Positions 12,766 through 15,142 of a stretch of DNA of 15,142 nt are shown piece by piece (positions within the stretch are counted from its first letter, which is position 1; every line of letters starts with the position of its first letter). Position numbers and translations under genes: made by a program. Source of the DNA: Polaromonas sp. (GTDB lineage: Bacteria > Pseudomonadota > Gammaproteobacteria > Burkholderiales > Burkholderiaceae_C); the NCBI GenBank assembly GCA_028292345.1, contig JAQGMN010000483.1, forward strand, positions 1 to 15,142, given 5' to 3'. The notes beneath the pieces were generated by a model, which saw only the letters and a program-made list of their open reading frames with translations, was not told the origin of the DNA and ran no database searches.

Positions 12766-15142
12766 TCAACGCTGGGCGGGACGGGCACCGTAGGGAGCCG
12801 CCGGGTAATCGGGTTCTGCCTGGACGGTTTCCGGCGCAAGTTCCACAGGGCGCGGCCGCCGGCCCTCGGGCGGCAGCAGTTCAAACGACCGGGGCAGGGC
12901 CTGCCCGTCCAGCGGCAGCCTCTGGCGAATTTGCGCGGGCGGCGGAACCGTGATGTAGCGAATCTCGGGTTGCGGGGACAGGTTTTCAGCAGGCATTGCG
13001 CCGGACTCGTAGGGCCGGTTGTCCCTGAACACCGGGTCGGCCTGCTCGGCGCCTTCCAGCGGTGGCTCACCGTTTTGGCCGCCGCCCTCCTCCGGCGGCA
13101 TCGGCTCCGCCTCTGCTGGCCCTCCGGAATTGCTCCACCGGCGGGCAGACGCCGCGAATCGGGGCGCGTCAAACTGCAGCGCCGTGTCCAGCACCTGGGC
13201 CCGCAAGGCCTGCTGGAAGAATTCCCCGACCATCGGCAGCGCGCTGCGGGCGCCCGGCCCCCAGCGGTTGCCCATGGTGATGCGGTTGTCGTTGAAGCCG
13301 ACCCAGGCGCCCGCCACCAGTTGCGGATGCATCAGGATGAACCAGCCGTCGGTGTTGTCCTGCGTGGTGCCGGTCTTTCCCGCCACGTCGGCCTGGATGC
13401 CGAACTGGCTGCGGATGCCGGTGCCCGTGCCCTGGTCGACCACGCCGCGCAGGGTGTCGAGCAGGGTTTGCGCCACTTCGGCAGGCACGGCCGTTTCCGG
13501 CGCCTGGGGCGCGAATGCCTCCAGCACCTTGCCGTCGCGGTCCTCGATCTGCGTGACCAGCACCGGCTTGATGAAATTGCCGTCATTGGCAATCGTGCCG
13601 TAGGCCGTCACCATTTCCTTCAGGGTCACCGGGCTGGTGCCCAGCGCCAGCGACAGCACTTCCTCCAGCCGGCTGTCGCGCACGCCCATGGACCGGGCCA
13701 GTGCAGCGACATGCGCCGGGCCGACCTGCTGCATGACCTGCGCGGTGATGGTGTTCTTTGAATACATCAAGCCCTGGCGCAGGCTCATGCTGGCGCCGCT
13801 CGGGCCGCCGCCGTCGCTGGGGCGCCAGAAAGCGCCGTTGCCCAGCGGTATTTCCACGGCCTTGTCCACCAAGGTGTCGGCTGGCTTGGCGCCGTCCTCG
13901 AACGCTGCGCCATAGACAAAAGGCTTGAAGGTCGAACCGGGCTGGCGCCGCGCCTGCTCCACATGGTCGAACTGGTCCTGCGCAAAATCCCGGCTGCCGA
14001 CCCAGGCCCGCACCTGCCCGTTGCGCGGGTCCATCGCCATGAAGCCGGCCTGCAGGCGCGTCTTGGCGTCGTGCAGCTTGTGCACGAAGCCGGCGTCGGC
14101 AAGCAGTTGCTGCAGCGCCGGCTCCGGCGCCTGGCCGGACTCCAGCGCGGCCCTGTACTCGGGCGTGGCCCGCACAAAGGCCTGCACCAGATTTTTTCTG
14201 GCCTTCCAGCCGGCGTTCAATGCCCATTCCGCGCTGGCCTGCCGCTGCAGCCTGTCGGCATGGCGGGTCACCGCCCGGGTGGCCATGTCCTGCAGGCGGG
14301 AATCGATCGTGGTGCGCACCACCAGTCCGTCGGCATAGAGGTTGTAGCTGTTGCGGTCGGCCCATTCGATCAGCCAGCGCTTGAGCTGCTGGGCCAGGTG
14401 CGGCGCCGTACCCAGCGGCTCGGTCTGTCGCTCGAAATCGATCTTCAGCGGCCTTTTCTGCAGGCCGGCCAGGCTGGCTTCGGGCAGCGTGCCGTTCTTC
14501 GCCATCTGCGCGAGCACGATGTTGCGGCGCTGCGCCGAGCGCTCCGGGTTCTGCACCGGGTTGTAGTAGCTGGTGCCCTTGAGCATGCCCACCAGCGTGG
14601 CGCTTTCCAGCACATCAAGCTGGCCGGCCGACTTGTCGAAGTAAGTGCGGGCCGCCATCTCGATGCCGTGCGCGTTGTAGAGGAACGGCACGGTGTTGAG
14701 GTAGGTTTCGAGTATCTCTTCCTTGGTATAGACCGACTCGATCTTCAGCGCGGTGACGGCCTCGCGGATCTTGCGCGACAGGCTGGCCGCACGGCCGATC
14801 TCGTCGGGGAACAGGTTGCGCGCCAGTTGCTGCGTGATGGTCGAGCCGCCCTGCAGGTCGCCCGTCACGGTCTGGAACAGCGCCGAAGCCGTGCGCTTGA
14901 AGTCCATGCCGTGGTGCCGGTAGAACCGCCGGTCTTCGGTGGCGATCAGCGCGTCGATCACCTTGGGCGAAATGTCCGCCAGCCTGACCCACTCGCGGTT
15001 GGCCTGCCTGAACACCGCCAGTTCCTGGCCGTCGGACGACATCAGCACCGAGGCCTTTTCAGACTTGGCCTTGCGCAGGTCGGAAATGCTGGGCGTGAAC
15101 GGAACCTGGGCCAGCGCGTAGAGCAGCAGCAGGACGGGCAAG
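12766..15142 (-). CDS. Class A penicillin-binding protein (bifunctional transglycosylase/transpeptidase), 5' end outside window
   Basis: About 792 codons are visible; the N-terminus, including part of the membrane anchor (PVLLLLYALA), runs past the right edge. The GT51 domain shows EDRRFYRHHG and QGGSTITQQLARN, which contain the catalytic Glu and its motif. The transpeptidase has the active-site STFK (codons at 13924-13935), SKN (13753-13761) and KTGTT (AAG at 13375-13377). The inter-domain OB-type insert of E. coli PBP1a is not apparent, so it looks nearer a PBP1c/2d-like layout than mrcA. A Pro/Glu-rich tail of about 125 residues follows the catalytic domain (12766 to about 13150). It polymerises and crosslinks peptidoglycan in the periplasm, and no adjacent gene appears linked to it. 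Confidence 0.93.
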   Translation of the reverse strand, partial: LPVLLLLYALAQVPFTPSISDLRKAKSEKASVLMSSDGQELAVFRQANREWVRLADISPKVIDALIATEDRRFYRHHGMDFKRTASALFQTVTGDLQGGSTITQQLARNLFPDEIGRAASLSRKIREAVTALKIESVYTKEEILETYLNTVPFLYNAHGIEMAARTYFDKSAGQLDVLESATLVGMLKGTSYYNPVQNPERSAQRRNIVLAQMAKNGTLPEASLAGLQKRPLKIDFERQTEPLGTAPHLAQQLKRWLIEWADRNSYNLYADGLVVRTTIDSRLQDMATRAVTRHADRLQRQASAEWALNAGWKARKNLVQAFVRATPEYRAALESGQAPEPALQQLLADAGFVHKLHDAKTRLQAGFMAMDPRNGQVRAWVGSRDFAQDQFDHVEQARRQPGSTFKPFVYGAAFEDGAKPADTLVDKAVEIPLGNGAFWRPSDGGGPSGASMSLRQGLMYSKNTITAQVMQQVGPAHVAALARSMGVRDSRLEEVLSLALGTSPVTLKEMVTAYGTIANDGNFIKPVLVTQIEDRDGKVLEAFAPQAPETAVPAEVAQTLLDTLRGVVDQGTGTGIRSQFGIQADVAGKTGTTQDNTDGWFILMHPQLVAGAWVGFNDNRITMGNRWGPGARSALPMVGEFFQQALRAQVLDTALQFDAPRFAASARRWSNSGGPAEAEPMPPEEGGGQNGEPPLEGAEQADPVFRDNRPYESGAMPAENLSPQPEIRYITVPPPAQIRQRLPLDGQALPRSFELLPPEGRRPRPVELAPETVQAEPDYPAAPYGARPAQR

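Noticed and set aside
13583..14365. 260-codon minus ORF inside the penicillin-binding protein gene
   Set aside because: It is on the same strand as the PBP but in another frame; composition is Gly/Ala/Arg shadow and the PBP frame carries the catalytic motifs.

Overview
This window looks like a chromosomal segment of a betaproteobacterium of the order Burkholderiales, most likely Comamonadaceae (Polaromonas/Rhodoferax/Acidovorax-like). That placement is an inference from protein character, gene content and a short GCTAY-N7-ATAGC intergenic repeat of a type I associate with this family; no search was run. I see no insertion sequence, prophage, CRISPR array or defence system. The window is mainly core and envelope genes, plus one decayed amino-acid transporter.

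Left part (1-5409), all on the minus strand and read right to left: a WaaE-like family 2 glycosyltransferase, a second family 2 glycosyltransferase, tolB, pal, cpoB and tcdA, then tandem tRNA-Lys(TTT) and tRNA-Lys(CTT); the last is cut by the window edge. Spacing is tight (a 4-base ATGA overlap between the glycosyltransferases, 14 bases from the second one to tolB, 40 bases tolB-pal, 16 bases pal-cpoB), so the glycosyltransferases and tol genes look like one transcription unit. The usual tolQ-tolR-tolA partners are not upstream of tolB. TcdA modifies t6A-bearing tRNAs, a class that includes the adjacent tRNA-Lys species.

Middle (5410-9320): a divergent gap of about 120 bases leads to a plus-strand pair, an O-antigen ligase/polymerase-like membrane protein and msbA, overlapping by GTGA. 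With the two glycosyltransferases they form an LPS assembly and export cluster. A convergent minus-strand gene encodes a membrane-anchored DUF2726-like protein; its 3' end is a perfect 10-base inverted repeat.

Right part (9321-15142), clearly more GC-rich: a polar amino-acid ABC permease is intact, but its overlapping ATPase gene has an in-frame TGA at codon 80 and a Walker B Asp-to-Val change, so it is read as a pseudogene. No binding-protein gene accompanies it. Next, on the minus strand, come yciH and a small DUF3820 gene two bases apart, a small exported protein, a non-coding stretch with a possible 44-residue ORF and a repeat, and a class A penicillin-binding protein that runs off the right edge.

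The observations most worth following are the double-hit ABC ATPase, the tolB-pal-cpoB block behind LPS glycosyltransferases, and the composition shift near 6.8 kb. I do not see convincing evidence for a wholly new system.
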